A DNA stretch of 64,000 nt from Baylisascaris procyonis (GCA_037389465.1 JAZARR010000088.1:5890001-5954000); one strand, 5' to 3'. Counted from the first letter of the stretch, positions 1 through 11,995 are shown. Numbers and translations are program-made. Notes: a model not told the origin generated them from the letters alone.

Positions 1-602
1 TACGTTAGCATTTTGAAAGCGTTCCACTTGATTTTACCTAGATTCGAACCTAAACACCTGCATATTTGCTCTAAATGGTACACGTTTGATTAACTATTGT
101 GATTGATGTATGTCACCATTCAATGCTATTTTCCCCTCAGTCATCTACCAGCTGAATGTTATCGTCGTTATTCATATGCGTCACTATAATTTATCGAAAG
201 TATTGGCTGATCTTTTCGCAGTTCATGTTGAACGAAAACGGCAGTGCATCTCTCTGAAAAGCTTGTTTCAGCGGTCTGTATTTCAACTGGTATTGGATAG
301 TTCTTGTGCAGAATACTTCAGGTAGAGCTGTGGAAAAGCAAATTGAAGAGAGAGGTGAAAGTGAGAATTCATTTCATTTTCAATTTAGCATTTTATTTTT
401 TACAGACATAACAACGCACATATATATAAAAACATTACAACCATATAAATCCTTTTGTACAGTATTCAGTTGGGAGCGTCGCTATATGAGATTTGTTGAA
501 TAACTGTCGTGTTGCTCAGCTAATCCTGTAGTTTCTACTTTCACAAACGATATCCGTTTTATTTATTTAAATATTTGAATTAGTATAAAAGATATTTTGC
601 AG
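1..602. other. Sequence upstream of the first recognised exon
   Basis: No gene is convincingly visible here. The stretch is AT-rich and is probably intron of the armadillo-repeat gene that continues to the right, because the first recognised exon at 603 starts in phase 0 behind a consensus acceptor, so upstream exons must exist. One short stretch, 272-321, has a good acceptor and a GT donor, but its reading phase does not fit the exon at 603, so I do not call it. Confidence 0.4.
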
Positions 603-3600
603 ATAATTTCGCGATATTTAAGCGACTGCGTTAATAAAGATCGATTGTTGGTGATTGCACTCGAGCATCTCATTCATCTTATGCTCTTCGGAGATGATAT
701 CTGCTTAGAAATCATTCAGGTAAGCGTTCATCTGTAATTGCGTAATTGTTCTATCATCCTTTTGCATACTCATCTGTAACTTTATATTCTACCTACTTTT
801 CAAAAGAATCTACAAAATGTTGATTTTTCTGAGATGAGCGTATGAATATTTTTGAGTTTTATATGTTGTTTCTAGCTAGTATCGATCAATTCGTTCTAAG
901 TATTGAACCGACACTTATAACAATTAATCATCAATATGCATGGGTACTAACCGGATATTTTTACGATATATCACATTTAGAGTGGCGGATTGAATGCGAT
1001 ATCGTCGTTTATTCGGATGCCGACAACACCAAACGATACACTCAGACTTCTGTTACGTACATTGGCGATTCTCTGTAGACTTCCGAAAGGAGCACTGAAA
1101 TTGCTCTCTGTAAGTTTTATACCCTTAAACGCCATCTATCCACTCATTTGCTTGTTTCACTAAGCGGTAGCAAATGTGGGAAGTCTTGGTTAGGAGGTTT
1201 GGATCACTGACAATCAACGCCATTGAAAAACGACTTCATTTCGGTGTATTGCTCTTCATCATCAGTAATTCCGTAACCGTGTCGGAGCGTCGATAGGTAC
1301 GTACACGCTAGTAGTATGTCATAATGAAGGCGCTTTGGAAGGTATTGAAGAATATCCCAAATCCATTTTCGTCTCGGACCCAAAATACCTTTCAATCAGG
1401 CAATTTATTATTCGGCGAAGTAGCGCACTGTCGCTCTGTCCATGGCATTCTTGAACAGCGTATCGCCGGAATTGAAGGTCTATGCACTTTTCTATGAAAG
1501 TGATAAAAAGTTGTTCGTTTCCATGGTCTCACATTCGTGCCGTATGGGCGCCGCATCACCATGGATAGTCATGGTACGATAGTTTGACCTACAGATGGGC
1601 ATATTGTGGTGCAAACGCATTGTGGCGCAAATGTCCACCACACCAATGACACGCACTCTTACAGCTGCATAGTTTGTTTCAGCTTGGAGGACTCGATATT
1701 ATTATTCAAATTCTGTGCACACGTTCGGTGGGATGTGCTGTGGAGGCAGCAGGTGTACTAGCACAAATAACGAATCCAACACATGCATTGATCAAGTTGA
1801 ACGATTCATCAACATATATCATCGCCAGATTGCTCGGTATATATTTTACCTATCGCAACTTTACTCGAATTTATTTGGAAATCAAGAAAGCTGACGGCGA
1901 ATCGTCAAAATTTTTCACGTTTTTTGCCGTTTCCCCTCCCCCTCCCTCCCCCCATCACATCACACCCATCTTTGATTCCTTTTCGACTTGTGAGATGACT
2001 AAGTTTGACCCGCTTAATACTATCGAGACAATAGTTGGAAAAATTAAAGTTAGCTGTAGTATTTGTTGCACTTATAGGAAGTATACTTAGTAATTACATG
2101 AAAATTACCCTGCAATTAGCATATCGGATACAGTGGGATCGTCGCTGAGAATACTTACTGAAGAGCAACTAGTATAGATTCCACTGCAATAAATGCTTCT
2201 AGCAAGATGTTTATTCTATATTGCAACAATTCACTATCATAGTATGTTGAATGGAATATTTCTTCTACATAAAACAAAAAAATAAATGAATCTTTGCAGT
2301 GGCATAATTAAAGTTTCTTGGTCGTTTTTTTTTTTTTTTTGAGGCGCCAAACTCAAAGACTTCGATGGAACAGTTCGATCGATCAATCTATAAAGACTGC
2401 GCTTAGATACCTGTTGAAAACATTGCACAATTTTCACAAGAAATTCAAGATTACTGTGTTGAATACGATGAATATCGATCGATGCAAGTGCTTGAGAAAG
2501 TAGTAGGTAGACATAATTCGTAGCAGTACTTATTTGTTCATTTTGAACAGATGTGGTTGACGAGTGCTCAACGGCAGAATCTTTGCTGCTATGTGCGGTG
2601 GCAATCGCTAACGTTTCCGCACAGCATCGAGCTCTTGTCGACAACCTTTACCAACACAACGCCACTGCACGACTTATAGCGGCACTTAAACGACCTGGCT
2701 GCGACACAGTTTTTATTCATGAACAGGTGTGCATTTCACTCTTTGTTGAGACGTTATAGCTCGAAAAAATTCATATTCCAAAAAATGGTATCTATGCATA
2801 ACAATATTCCGATGATGTTGCAAGATGTGCCATATAACCTCGACCAGTGAGCTTAGAAGCCAAAACTTTTTTTGCGAAAAGGAGCAGTGCATTTAGGAGG
2901 ATCTTTACTTCGAGTATATGCAGTTAGTTAGTTAGTTTTTTTATTGACTAAGGGACTAGGGAGGAGGACTGGAAGAGGATTCTGTCAGGGGAAAACTGAC
3001 TGGTGGGACAATGAGGATTTGGAACTGACTGGTGGGATCAATGAGGAGGATTTGGCGGGGAAGGGGGGCGGGGGTGGGCGAATCTCGACAAAAAATTTGG
3101 AGTAATTTGATCAGCGTTGGGGGCGATCGAAAAGGGACTGGATAGGAAGGGAACATCAGCGGCAAAGGCGGAGACAAAAAGTTCTCAAGGCTTTCCCTCC
3201 GGGAAATTTCCAAAGAGGAGCGATCTGTAGCGAAAAGGATGAAAGCTCGATGGGAAAAAAGAAAGAAAGACTTGCTGGAGGGGAGGATCGTCGGGCAAGA
3301 ATATGTGGAAGAGACTTAGGTGAAAAAATGGAATAATTCCCTGCCGGGCACCCCTCTATTATTATTGATTGTACTACAGATTTTATCTTACCCGTATTGC
3401 TGAAATGGATGTCGTCAAGTAAAACGATCGCAACAACGGGGATATTTTCAAGGGTGAACTTAGCTATAAATAAATCTTAATCACAATCGTAGTTAATCTC
3501 CAATCTACGACCCAATAGGAGCACTAGAGGAGCAAATGCTTGTAAGCACGTCGCTCATCTTGTTGAAGAGCAGCAGCACTTATCACTCGCTGACGGGCTA

Positions 3601-5043
3601 TCCCGTCCTGCATAGTAGACTACAGAATCGATTAGTGTTTCTTACGTGCATATTGCCCTTACAGCCATTGCAGTAAACAATGAAGGTTGGTTTATTTTTG
3701 AAGTGAACATAACTTCTTAGGAAATTTCGAGGCTTTTTTATAGTGTCATTTGCAAAAGTTCATTTCCCACTACCTTAGGAGTTGGAATCATGCTTGCACG
3801 TCCTTTTGCCTCTCCCTCCTCCCAAATTTCTGGGCAGTTTCACGCTTTTCTTCGATCAACATGTTCGCGTTGTCACCGTCTTTGATCAAAATTTGCCACT
3901 CAATGTTTTTAAATTTATTGCTCAGTGTTTGAAAAGCTATCAAAGATCAATTTTTACATAGTGAACCTGAAGTCTAAGCGAAATAAATGTTAGGGATAAT
4001 CCTATTTCAGTTATCCGCAGATGAGAAAAACTGTTGGTTAGCTAATTTAATTCGAAAGGCACAAAAATTTCCGCCTTTCTGGTTGGTTTTTTCTGTATGC
4101 TTCTGAAATTTCTGACTTTTCCCAATGCATTTTTCACGTCTGATGAGGGCAAAGTTGTTAAGAAAACCAAAACTCGTTGCTGACCTCCTGCCCTTAATTT
4201 AGAGAGCGCCAGAAAGGGAGGTGTTCTTGTCTAATTCGGATGGTGGTAAAATTTTGTGAAAAACCGAAGCCGAAAAAAACGACAAAAGGGCTCACACTGA
4301 CAACTCAATGAATAATATTGACCTCTACGTCGCCTCTAAAAAGCGAATAGTTGAAGCTCAAACCCTTTTTGCTGATTCATACATTCTTTTACCTTACTCA
4401 TTATGCTAATGAAAAAAAAAAATTTCAGTTGGCAGTGATATTCTCACGTCTCGCAAATGAGGGTTACGAGGAGGCACTGATTGCGCAAGGTGCACTTCCT
4501 ATTCTCCTTTCGATGTTGACGCTCAGCGATCTCACTCATATGGAATATTGCCATCGTATTCACTATAAAGCGGCTCTATGCTTAGCAACGATCGCTTCAA
4601 AAGGAGTTGGTCTTAAGGCGATCTATCAAAATAATGGTAAGTTCCATTATTGCGTACTCTTTGAATCGGAAGTGCAATTGTTTACGCGCTTTAAATGATA
4701 CTTTGGATAATTCAAACTTATTCTGGCTGTGGGAATTCATTGCATAATTCGAAGAGGATTACTAACAGCACAATAAAACTTGATGTGAATAGGTAGTTTG
4801 TGAAGTACTGAGTAAGCATCGAATGATTAAAAAATTGATGATTAGATTTTAAAACCAAAGCGGCAGTTGTACGCGGTTATTCATTTAATAAAGGGAAAAC
4901 TAAAATGCACAAATTGGGCAATTGAAGTGGTTGGATTGTCTGACGATCAACATATTGCAGCCTCGTTATTCGGTGAACTGTGCAGTTGTGACGAAATCTG
5001 TAGATCCTACCGTAGACGGCTGTTATTTCGCAGCTTAGTATGA
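603..5043 (+). CDS. insc: Armadillo-repeat protein, likely Inscuteable homologue (3' part of gene)
   Basis: Six exons can be chained in phase: 603-719, 981-1109, 1683-1836, 2551-2726, 4429-4636 and 4961-5043 (TGA at 5041). Acceptors are mostly TTTCAG/TTTGCAG-like and donors GTAAG-like. The joined product (about 255 residues) is all alpha-helical in character, with Leu/Ala-rich armadillo/HEAT-like repeats, for example SGGLNAISSFIRM, LGGLDIIIQILC, EAAGVLAQIT and QGALPILLSML. Gly-Gly-Leu turns opening helices, followed by a VEAAGVLAQIT-type helix, are what I know from the C-terminal domain of Inscuteable, the adaptor that links the Par-3 polarity complex to the LGN/Pins spindle-orientation machinery at the cell cortex. 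The N-terminal exons are left of the window. The last exon is the least certain: it is phase-compatible but short, and a different 3' end is possible. The neighbour is msrA, in tail-to-tail orientation. I also recall these two genes on one cosmid in C. elegans, which supports the call. Confidence 0.68.
1204..1395 (-). other. Unexplained antisense open frame inside an intron
   Basis: A 63-codon open frame lies on the - strand inside the insc-like intron 1110-1682. Its composition looks protein-like (RRKWIWDIL, PKRLHYDILLACTYLSTL, TDDEEQYTEM). The - strand upstream of it (about 1396-1500) is also partly open, in shifted frames. It could be a decayed coding relic of a mobile element or an exon of an unknown gene. 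I recognise no family, and there is no clear splice context. Confidence 0.2.
1921..2550. other. Intron of the insc-like gene
   Basis: Most of the intron 1837-2550. It holds a C-rich tract near 1932-1960 and a T-run near 2326-2340, and no supported gene. The 135-codon - strand open frame across 2237-2644 overlaps the sense exon at 2551 and is read as an antisense shadow. Confidence 0.5.
2994..3055. repeat. Short tandem direct repeat in a G-rich intron stretch
   Basis: Two adjacent copies starting AACTGACTGGTGGGA (2994-3022 and 3023-3055) differ by a 4-base length change. They sit in a purine-rich stretch (about 2955-3260) inside the 1.7-kb intron 2727-4428. Nothing coding is seen in that intron. 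Confidence 0.8.
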
Positions 5044-6446
5044 TTTCGATGCAAGACGTCACTCCTAGATTTCGCAATCCCTGCAGCCTGTTTACACAAT
5101 AACAACCGAAGTTTACTTCTCTCCCGCACCATCCCGGTTCTATATTTTATGTACTAATGCTAAATGAGACGTTGAAAGTAAGCCTTAGGATGTGCCAATG
5201 CATTCGATATTCTTTGACTAAAGGGAATTCATCGAGAAGTGATCTAAAAAAACCTAGATCTTTTTTGTTGTAAATGTGAAAAGGAGTGAGAATAGCGACC
5301 TATAAATTGCTAAGGGAACAGACTGGTCGTAGAAAGGTAGAGGGGATACTTCTTCATCGAGGTGAATCCAACGCATTATCATTAATCTTTGATAACGCAG
5401 AAATAAAGTCAACCAGCCAGCATATACTTAATCGACACATGCGTCGAATTAGCAAATCCAAGGTCTTCTAACTGCGATAAAAAGAATAAGAAGAAGTTAG
5501 TGACTTTAATAAAGAGTCAATTTAAGGCTATGCGATGATCTCGAAGGCAATTAAAAAGGAACTTGTCTCAACGACACCAACGGCAGTGGTCTGTAACGGA
5601 ATAAAAGAAAAACTCGAGAGGAAATATCAACTGGAAAGTGCCGTCTGATATTGGAAGCTCTTCATGATATACGGCGCCGATCGCAATGATTCTTCACTTT
5701 TTTATTATCATCGCTATCACTTGTGAGTAAGATATTTGTAAATTATAAAAGTATTGCCTGTTCTATCAATTCTACTTAATTAGCAAAGAGTGAGGAATTA
5801 GAAAACATGCAAAATATAAGAAAGCACTCTGTAGGAATCTCGTTTCAGAGAAGATAGAAATGGTTGGTAGATGCTAACAATTTTTAGCACATACAGTGAC
5901 AACAATAAGGCAATTGAGTGTAAAACTTGAACGTTGCACACTCATTCGAGTTGAAGTTTATCTTTACTGAGAAACAAATAAATATATGAACGAAACACGA
6001 GCTGAAAATTTTTGCAGATCGCTGCCTTCCACAGACTTTTGATTATGGGGATAAGTTCTACTATTTTTTATATTTTTTGTTTAAATGATATGAGGGCAAA
6101 AGAGAAGCATGAATCGTATTTGGTCATTGAGAGCGTTGGGACTAGTTGGTGCAATGAAGTTTCCGTCCACTGATAGAGAGGGTAGCCTAATCTCGATAGC
6201 GTTAAGTGCAAAACTAGAACAAACTGCATAATTATTATAAAATGCGACATGATTAAAAAGTAATGGAAAATTTGAACGAAAAGAAAACCCATAAAGAACG
6301 GCAATTTATGCCGCATAGCTGCAGTTATTGTTTTCCGGAATGCCGTAGAGCTGCAATTACTGTTTTCCGGGTTTGAATTGTATCACGACGTGCCACTATG
6401 ATAAGTTCACACCTGGAACAGTTGAAATGCAACCACTGCTGGATGG
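5044..6446. other. Spacer between two convergent genes
   Basis: Sequence between the tails of the insc-like gene (+) and msrA (-). I see no gene. AATAAA hexamers on the + strand at 5508-5513, 5600-5605 and 5977-5982 could serve the insc-like transcript. A clean acceptor (ATTTTTGCAG ending at 6018) could open an alternative last exon, but I cannot show which 3' end is used. Confidence 0.45.
6309..6370. repeat. 30-bp direct repeat pair
   Basis: Copies at 6309-6338 and 6341-6370 share the core GCTGCA and TGTTTTCCGG and differ at four of 30 positions. They lie just downstream of the msrA polyadenylation signal. Confidence 0.8.
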
Positions 6447-6452
6447 TTTATT
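6447..6452 (-). promoter_or_regulatory. Polyadenylation signal of msrA
   Basis: AATAAA on the - strand starts only seven bases past the msrA TGA (6461-6459). This implies a very short 3' untranslated region, as is common in nematodes. Confidence 0.65.
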
Positions 6453-6458
6453 CTGCAG

Positions 6459-9400
6459 TCAATGACATGCTCCTGGAACACCACCGCTTCTTGCAATTTC
6501 CTGGATTAACTTAGTCGTATCGTCGCTTAGGTGATGTTCGGCAGCCAGATTTTTGAGTACGTCGAAATTGTCATATCCAGCCAAGAAGGCGTTCACTTTA
6601 GCCGCTAAAGTTGAGTCGACAATCTGCTGGTCGTTTAGGTTGAGCTGCAATGTTGATCTTACTAATGCAATAGAAGGCCCAAATTAGCCACAAAAACAAC
6701 ACAACGCATCTCATTCTCGTTATGTTACGGTTACCTTCTTTTGACCATATGTTAAGAGGGGATTATGACCAAAGGAAGACGGATTTCCTAGAGAGCATGG
6801 ATTTGACGAAGAGCTTCCGTTGACCTTTTACTAGGTATTACTCCAGTCCAGACTATCTTCACAACAAGAATGGTATCAGCCTCTTCAATTGCTACGCGTA
6901 TGGCCGTAGTACACTAAATCATCGAAGGGAATGAGTTCGCTTAGATGACATTCACGCTGTGCTCTACAAAAACCTTTTCCTTTTCCTTTTAGAATTAAAT
7001 AAGATGTGCTTTGATTTATTTTTGAAGTAGAAAATGATGTGGGATGAACTAGAAATATCATTGCTATAGTTGTGATGCATATGTTGTTTTCACTAAGAGG
7101 GATATGATGCAAAATGTGCACAGTTCTTTTTTTTTCTTGCAAGCACTTTTTGGAATGAAAGAAAGGCATTGCAGACACCAAATCTAATCGTTGATTTGGC
7201 CAAAAGTGATACACATATGATGTTAATACAAAGCGATAAACTGTGAATAGTTAACGTGGAGAATATTTTCAGAGTTCGAACTATAGTATTCATCGATATC
7301 ATTTAACAAGAAGCAGCTATATGAATAGGTTTATGCGTGGTCCTCTTTTAATGACAAGAAGCGAACCTAACTCCGATACATACTTCCGGCTTGAGTGTTT
7401 GCGAACGTATAACAGCAAGTGAGAGTAAACGTTTACCTTGCTAAAGAGGGCACGCTGGCATCGAAGCCAATATTTTTGATGATAGTCCTCTGCCTGATAA
7501 AAGTGTTCTAATTTCTTCACATAAGTTTCAACCTTCCGCTGACCGTATTTTTCCTGCAATTTTCACCATAATTATGCATAAATCAGTGAAGTGGAACTTG
7601 AGGTGAATAGAGCCCTATTAGAAACCTCCCAACACCTTGCGAAGCTGTAATCAGTGATTAGACGGAGTAGAGCTGTAGATATGGGGGAAAAATTGCAAGC
7701 TTCAACTGCTAAGAATAAAGACATGTGAAACGACCAGTACCCCTGCAGTCCAGTGCTTATACGTTTGATATTTTAGAGTAGGATTATCTCTCGAGCTAAA
7801 GCCCAACCAGCAGTTAACAAGCTGATGGAAAAGATAATAACTGCTGGAAGGGTGGGGGAGGGGGGAAGGTAGAACTGTTACATGGCTGAAACTTAAAAAA
7901 ATTACTATGCTCCCTCATAATTGAAAATGATTTAGCAGTAAACCTGAACGTTTTTGAGGCTTTCTTCAGCAGTCCTTTTCTGTGTGTCATCGACGTAAAG
8001 TATCGCCGATTGGTATTGCTTCTTGTGCTGATCGGTTGGATTGTGATGCTCCCAAAACCAATCCAGAATCCGCTCATAGCTCACTATTTTATCATCGAAT
8101 TGGACTTCCGTGATTTCTACAAACTTATGCGTAGTTTAGTTGCAGTTTGCAATGGAATTTTGATGAGACTAGAAAAAAGCTTCGATCGTTTAGCCACGTC
8201 TCTTCAACTTGTCAAAAACGATGGATATAAGAAAGGTTTGAGTGTTTGTTTCAGTAGATTTTTACATGTATTTGTGGACATTATGTACTATTGGAAAAGC
8301 AGCACCTTTTAACGATTGGGTCTGTTGACTTTGAAACCTCATTTTTCTTGATCGCGAAGAGTGGGTGTACCGAGGATGTTTAGTGGGTGTGCCGAGGATG
8401 TTTATAATCCCTCAGTGTTTACTTTGTATTAGTTACCCTGGCAGTATCAATACACCAAAAATCAACCTCCAGAACTATATGATTCAAAGAAGGGGTAGAC
8501 GAATTAAAAATATCTGAAAAGCATTGCAATCAACATCCTTCTGCATGTATGTATTGACATGAGGTTCCGGAAGTTCATATCAGTACATACATGAGGTTAG
8601 TATCCGACATGAGATTTGATCGGTAATCGATCAAACCTGTGGCAGATAACTAATTGATCATTGAAATTTTCAGCGTCTCCTTTTCGATTCTCCGATCATC
8701 AGTTGCCACAAGATTCACCCTACCAATCAATAAAAGGTCGGAGATACAAATAAAGGTATAAGTGACGATTATTTATACTAACCAATCCAGTGATAATTTA
8801 ATGTTCAAAAGCTTTTCAAAAAGTTTCAATATTTGAAAGTCAAGTAATCGAATTATTGCTGCATGCAGATTGGCATTAAATAACAAACTTTTTTTCAGAG
8901 GTAGAGGGAAGAGGGGGAAAAGAAGGAATTTTCATTAAATCCTTAAAAAAATCCCATAAAACTTACGTATCCGTTTTCTCAGATAAGAAATAAGTCAATA
9001 ATTTTCACGGTCAACCAACCGCAAAACGAAACGAGCCGGATTTTTATCAGCAAATGAGGCGAGCCGAAGAAAAAATTTGCATTTAGCAATACTTTTCGAT
9101 TCTTTTAAGTGATTTTTGGCTTATGAATTTCATTAGGTGAGCGTGCATCAGGCCATTTAATCTCGTCTTGATCTATAAAACCGCTAATCTATATTACGAT
9201 CGGTTGTCTAACGGCGATCATAACATATTCGACATGTTTTGTTTGATCACTAGCATGGTTTTTAACTCCGTTGCGCTCTCTGAACATTTCATTTGTGTTA
9301 TTGTCCCACATCGACGTATCAAGTATTCTGCGCTCCTCTGTCACCCTTTCTGTGACTGGAAACTGCTATTTCTCGTTTCTTTTCTTTTTCTCTTTTTTTT

Positions 9401-10132
9401 TTTTTTCACTGCCGACCGCTTTCTGTTGCTTTATAAGATATCATTAACGACTAGCATCGTTGAGTTGAAGAATTTTACTTGTAATATTCTGTCAGTCTTA
9501 TTACCTATCATATCTTTCTTTATGAAATTGAACGTATAATATTCTTTATGAGGTTTTTCTAGCAGCGTGATGCAATAGACCATTGAGTTGAAGAAATTTA
9601 TTCATAGTGTTCTACGATCAAATTTATACGATAAAGTGGAGTTGAATTATTTTATTAAACTCCACCCTATCGAATAGGTTTTTTTCACAGTTGATGAATA
9701 TCGCGCATAAATGAAATTTGTATTCCTTTGCTCATTCTAACACCTTTAAAAGAGGTAGTGTAGGATTTTCCTATGTAGAAATGTTTAAGGAATTCTACTT
9801 GTTCCTTGGGCGGTTGCTCAAGAAAGCCCTGGAAGAGTCGATTTTTCAGGTATTATCGTAAGCAGCTTGTAAATTTGATAGAATAGATGGGTTAGGCGGA
9901 AGTTTTTAGGACGTTTTAGAATCATTTTTTTTTTCTTGGAGGGGGGGGCAATAAAAGATAACTATGGTAGATGTTAACCTGTGTGGTCGCCAATATTTTC
10001 ATAGTTAGGCGATTGAGTGGTACCACCCGCATATCCAACACGTGTCTTCATAACGCCATCCAATTTGGCAAACGACGATTCAGCTCCCCAAAAACATTGC
10101 ATACCCAAATATGCCTGACAAAGATTCGCCAT
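6459..10132 (-). CDS. msra-1: Peptide-methionine (S)-S-oxide reductase MsrA, complete
   Basis: Four exons on the - strand, 10132-9979, 8116-7944, 7553-7437 and 6644-6459, join in frame (phases 1, 0, 0) into 209 residues plus TGA. The enzyme reduces methionine-S-sulfoxide in proteins with thioredoxin as donor and protects against oxidative damage, usually in the cytosol or mitochondrion. The family signature is clear: the catalytic motif GMQCFWGAE with nucleophile Cys13, then RVGYAGG (31-37), the PNYENIGDHTE region (42-52), FWEHHNPT (72-79), QYQSAILY, and near the C-terminus AEDYHQKYW (130-138). The residue before the catalytic Cys is Gln rather than the usual Gly. Residues 149-209 form an extension past the core fold; Cys141 and Cys208 are possible resolving cysteines. 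The start ATG is preceded after four bases by TTTTCAG, a splice acceptor, and is the nearest ATG upstream of the catalytic motif. No N-terminal targeting peptide is seen. The first intron (8117-9978) is 1.86 kb and holds no supported gene. Confidence 0.9.
8361..8404. repeat. 22-bp tandem duplication
   Basis: Two adjacent 22-bp copies (8361-8382, 8383-8404) of GTGGGTGTRCCGAGGATG followed by TTTA differ at one base. They lie inside the first msrA intron. Confidence 0.85.
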
Positions 10133-10136
10133 CTCT

Positions 10137-10143
10137 CTGAAAA
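10137..10143 (-). promoter_or_regulatory. Likely spliced-leader (trans-splice) acceptor of msrA
   Basis: TTTTCAG on the - strand ends four bases (AGAG) before the msrA ATG at 10132. This is the nematode 3' splice consensus at the place where spliced leaders are added. A 5'-untranslated cis intron would look the same. Confidence 0.55.
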
Positions 10144-10145
10144 TA

Positions 10146-11236
10146 ACACTCGTTTAAATAGGGCGCAAATTGCGTTTTCATTCTAAATATTGGGTCAAGC
10201 TCATGAATGTAACCTGTATTTTTCGAATTACCCGAAATTTGCGTTTGAATTTTACAGATTTTTAAAGGAATACAGTTAAGCGGAAAGAATTGCTAAGAAT
10301 CGTCTTAGTACAACTCAATGCTAAGTTAGTGGAATTGCTCTTTAACGAAGAGAAAAAGATAGCTTATTCTTGAGGTGGATAAATAATATCCCTACATTGA
10401 TCATGTAGTGGGACAATTTTATACTGAATAAAAATTACTACGGTTATGATTAGACCTTATTCGTTCGACGCCTTTTGTAAAGTTTCGCATAGTTCGGCGG
10501 GCGATATGACACGGGGAATATTCAAAACGAAAGAAGTAAACACTGAGATTTTGAAATAACAAAACGCTACGCGGTTCACTTTCATTACCGTATCAAAGTT
10601 ACGCACACTCGATTCGAAGCGTTAACAAATGTGTTACAACAAGCAAGAACGACCTAATATTCATTCCTAACACCTAAACGGGAGTACTATAGTAGATTGG
10701 GAAACAGGTAAGTCTGAATGGTAGTAGTGTTGATGAGCGATACTATTAATAATCTCCGAACAACTACTGCAATCTAGTAGCCTCTTTCGTCGGCCCGTTT
10801 ATGTTATTTGTAGTTCTTCCTGTTGAATGCTATCTTCCTCATCAATGCTATTCTATGCTTCTGTTCGCATAATCTTTTTTTTTTGTTTTTCATCTTTTGC
10901 ACACTGCAAGTACTCCATTTTCTTGACGTTTACTGATAAGATTTATTAATTATTGTAATCATTGTTGTTTTTATAGTCGACTAACAACGATGACGTCATC
11001 GAGAGTAAAGATGATGCAATTTGTTGGAAAGTGTAATGTGTTACGATGAATATGGGGTTGCTAATTTCAGAGAGGAGAAGAGGAGAGATTATTGCCCCTT
11101 CTCCCCTCCTTCCCCCCTCTCCCGACGTCCAGGTGGAGAGGTTATTGGCCTCTCCTCCTCCCTCCCCCGACGATTCAGGGGGTCGTCGAGGCCGGAGGAT
11201 TGTTTCCTTCCATGAAGTTTGAAATCTTGTTGAAAA
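10146..11236. other. Spacer between msrA and the tandem array
   Basis: No gene is recognised. This is the likely msrA promoter side. The right part (about 11090-11215) is low-complexity C- and G-rich sequence; it resembles the array's own polypyrimidine tracts in composition but does not align with them. Confidence 0.5.
10988..11001. promoter_or_regulatory. 14-bp perfect palindrome containing a CRE-like octamer
   Basis: CGATGACGTCATCG is its own reverse complement and contains TGACGTCA, the consensus cAMP-response/ATF bZIP site. It lies about 860 bp upstream of the msrA start. Function is inferred only from the match. Confidence 0.3.
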
Positions 11237-11382
11237 CATTCAAAGACGGTTAGTCGTTCGATAATTCGAAAGGCATTGTGTTTGATCATTCGTGATGCAT
11301 AACTGCATGCAAATTGATATTCTAGACTTGGTTCATACTTTGATTTTTATATTGCGTAAAATGTTGTTCGTGAAAGTATTGA

Positions 11383-11470
11383 CTCCTCGCCTTCACCTCT
11401 TCCTCCCCACTCCACCCTCGTTCCTCCCTCTCCACTCTCACTCCTCCGCTCCCTCTCCTCCACCCTCCCC
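11383..11470 (+). repeat. Polypyrimidine tract in the array unit
   Basis: About 88 bp that are nearly all C and T (CTCC/CCTC-rich), repeated in every copy at unit offset about 146. The short proline/serine-rich and complementary arginine/glycine-rich open frames across it are products of composition, not genes. Confidence 0.85.
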
Positions 11471-11995
11471 ATCTTGATAGGTTTTTCGCATCCTTCATAA
11501 ATGACCCCACCCGTTTGGTTAACTTTCAAGCTCATTGTTAACAGGTCAATTCTCCCCCATCGGTTCATCCATTAGGTGGTATATGGGTCATTCCGTCTGC
11601 CTTGTATATTACATGTTCTTGCTAGGTTAGCGAACAAACACATCAACGAAAGTATTTTGCATCCTCCTGATTTGCATTCCATTTGCGGCTTACCTTATTG
11701 AGCGGTGTGCTTTCCTGGATAGTTTCGTATAGGTTTGTTTTGGCACTCTCTTCGTTTTGATTGCTGTTTCATTTGTATGTACACCCCCATATTTATCTTT
11801 TCTTTAGTTTTCTTATTGCTGTATTGCAATTTCCTTTATTCATTTGCTGATCACCTTAACAACCTCGAGTGCGTTGAATTTAATAGTACACTGATTGGTC
11901 ACAATTATCCACAAAAACGTGTCTGAATGAATAGCTGCAATGACTTTTCAAGGGGCAAACGGGACGCACTTCATTGAGCAGCTTTTGTGATTCAG

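Noticed and set aside
28..75. GGTTCGAATCT on the - strand, like a tRNA B box
   Set aside because: The flanking bases do not form a T-stem, and no acceptor stem or A box is seen.
272..321. Possible small exon with TGTTTCAG acceptor and GT donor
   Set aside because: Its exit phase does not fit the exon at 603 without a stop.
4846..5043. Longer + strand open frame ending at the same TGA as the last insc-like exon
   Set aside because: It would enter in the wrong phase from the donor at 4637; the acceptor at 4960 fits the phase exactly.
6000..6090. Acceptor ATTTTTGCAG and a short frame as the last insc-like exon
   Set aside because: The reading after it is short and unconvincing; kept only as an alternative.
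8010..8312. 100-codon + strand frame
   Set aside because: It overlaps the second msrA exon antisense; the msrA motifs decide the strand.
9971..10186. 71-codon + strand frame
   Set aside because: It is the antisense shadow of msrA exon 1 with its catalytic motif.
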